This document shows positions 4,530 through 5,015 of a stretch of 5,015 bases of DNA, in pieces. Within the stretch, counting starts at the first letter, position 1, and each line of letters begins with the position of its first letter. Both the position numbers and the translations under genes were made by a program. The notes beneath the pieces are model-generated. The model saw only the letters and a program-made list of their open reading frames with translations. It was not told the origin of the DNA and ran no database searches. Origin of the DNA: Thermoleophilia bacterium (GTDB taxonomy: Bacteria; Actinomycetota; Thermoleophilia; Miltoncostaeales; Miltoncostaeaceae). The stretch lies in assembly GCA_017882555.1 (NCBI GenBank), contig JADGPH010000115.1:1-5015 (forward strand), in the 5' to 3' direction.

Positions 4530-5015
4530 CAACGGCTGCAACTTCGAGGCGGACCATTTTCATGTGCGTCCTGCCTTGTTCGTCAACCGGATGAACGCGG
4601 AGGTATTCCTCGACGGCCTCGTCCTCAAACATCTCCCTTCGCTCGATGGGTATTCGGTCGGTGTAGGGAAACCATGTTGTCCGCATCCATCCCTTCAGTT
4701 GATCCCGACCGTCGTGTCGCATGTCCTTGGGTATCAGCTCGAGCCTCACCGGCGTAAACCCACACTGGGGAAGCCAGGTCTGGTAGTCCTCGACACCGTA
4801 GAAATGCCAAGGGGACTCGAAGCCCACAAAGGCGTCGTGCCAGGACGGAGAACGAATCACTTCTTTCACAATGGAGAACATCTCCCAGGCGTTTCCTCTC
4901 CCTCCCATCTGCAACAGGATTCTTCCGCCCGGCCGAAGGCAGCGCCGCACTCCTTGCAGCACGGCCCGATGATCCCGAACCCAATGCAGCACCGATGTCG
5001 AGAACGCGATGTCGA
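4522..5015 (-). CDS. Class I SAM-dependent methyltransferase, trans-aconitate methyltransferase-like (5' end outside window)
   Basis: The C-terminal 163 residues are visible, with the frame open through the right edge. The fragment begins DIAFSTSVLHWVRDH, the strand-4 region of Rossmann-fold methyltransferases. The pattern (hydrophobic, S-x-x-x-LHW, D-H) is typical of trans-aconitate 2-methyltransferase and related proteins. Next comes GVRRCLRPGGRILLQMGGRG, the conserved post-II/III motif (L-x-P-G-G). The rest is a substrate-side region with W/F/Y-rich stretches (FESPWHFYGVEDYQTWLPQCGF, split here as FESPWHFYG and VEDYQTWL) and a final helix-strand unit ending EVAAVVT. SAM-binding motif I (G-x-G-x-G) should lie in the missing N-terminal part, roughly 80-100 residues by family length. 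It probably methylates a small carboxylic acid or another small molecule, but the substrate is not determinable. The GTG near 4990-4992 is internal, since homologous-looking sequence continues upstream of it. The gene is convergent with the acetyltransferase and overlaps it by 8 bp. Confidence 0.85.
   Translation of the reverse strand, partial: DIAFSTSVLHWVRDHRAVLQGVRRCLRPGGRILLQMGGRGNAWEMFSIVKEVIRSPSWHDAFVGFESPWHFYGVEDYQTWLPQCGFTPVRLELIPKDMRHDGRDQLKGWMRTTWFPYTDRIPIERREMFEDEAVEEYLRVHPVDEQGRTHMKMVRLEVAAVVT

Noticed and set aside
1..5015. CRISPR array, rRNA, complete tRNA, transposase or integrase gene
   Set aside because: No short regularly spaced repeats, no rRNA signature and no full cloverleaf were seen, and no open frame shows DDE, HUH, serine or tyrosine recombinase motifs.

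Overview
The window is GC-rich, with strong G/C bias at third codon positions. It carries two Cys-rich lipoproteins, one with a long Gly-Gly-repeat linker and disulfide-type modules. That style is typical of large-genome Myxococcota (Polyangia/Sorangium-like). This taxonomic guess rests on composition and protein style only.

Left part (1-1124): the C-terminal end of a possible upstream gene overlaps, by ATGA, a 319-residue predicted lipoprotein of unknown function. Positions 1125-1419 have no convincing gene but hold a cluster of perfect hairpins (1293-1346).

Middle (1420-2426) looks like a rearranged, mobile-type junction. A minus-strand C-terminal fragment, perhaps of a beta-rich envelope protein, ends exactly where a 98-bp repeat begins (1679-1776). 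Straight after the repeat comes a sequence resembling the 3' half of a tRNA, from anticodon loop to discriminator base. Then comes an intact small gene of unknown function (150 aa, GTG start). A second copy of the repeat follows (2329-2426, 93/98 identical). The small gene is therefore enclosed by direct repeats exactly 650 bp apart, which resembles a cassette or att-bounded insert. This is the most unusual part of the window.

Right part (2427-5015): a plausible sigma-70-like promoter and a good ribosome binding site precede a 284-residue lipoprotein with a Gly-rich linker and three six-Cys VWC-like modules. After it lies a frameshifted coding remnant (3451-3835). A GNAT acetyltransferase on the plus strand then converges on a minus-strand class I SAM methyltransferase that runs off the right edge. 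Their stop codons are the two arms of one TCACGTGA palindrome.

No operon-level pathway is evident. The shared theme is secreted or surface lipoproteins plus remnants of insertion and decay, as in an accessory region. I see no recognisable transposase, integrase, CRISPR array or toxin-antitoxin pair.
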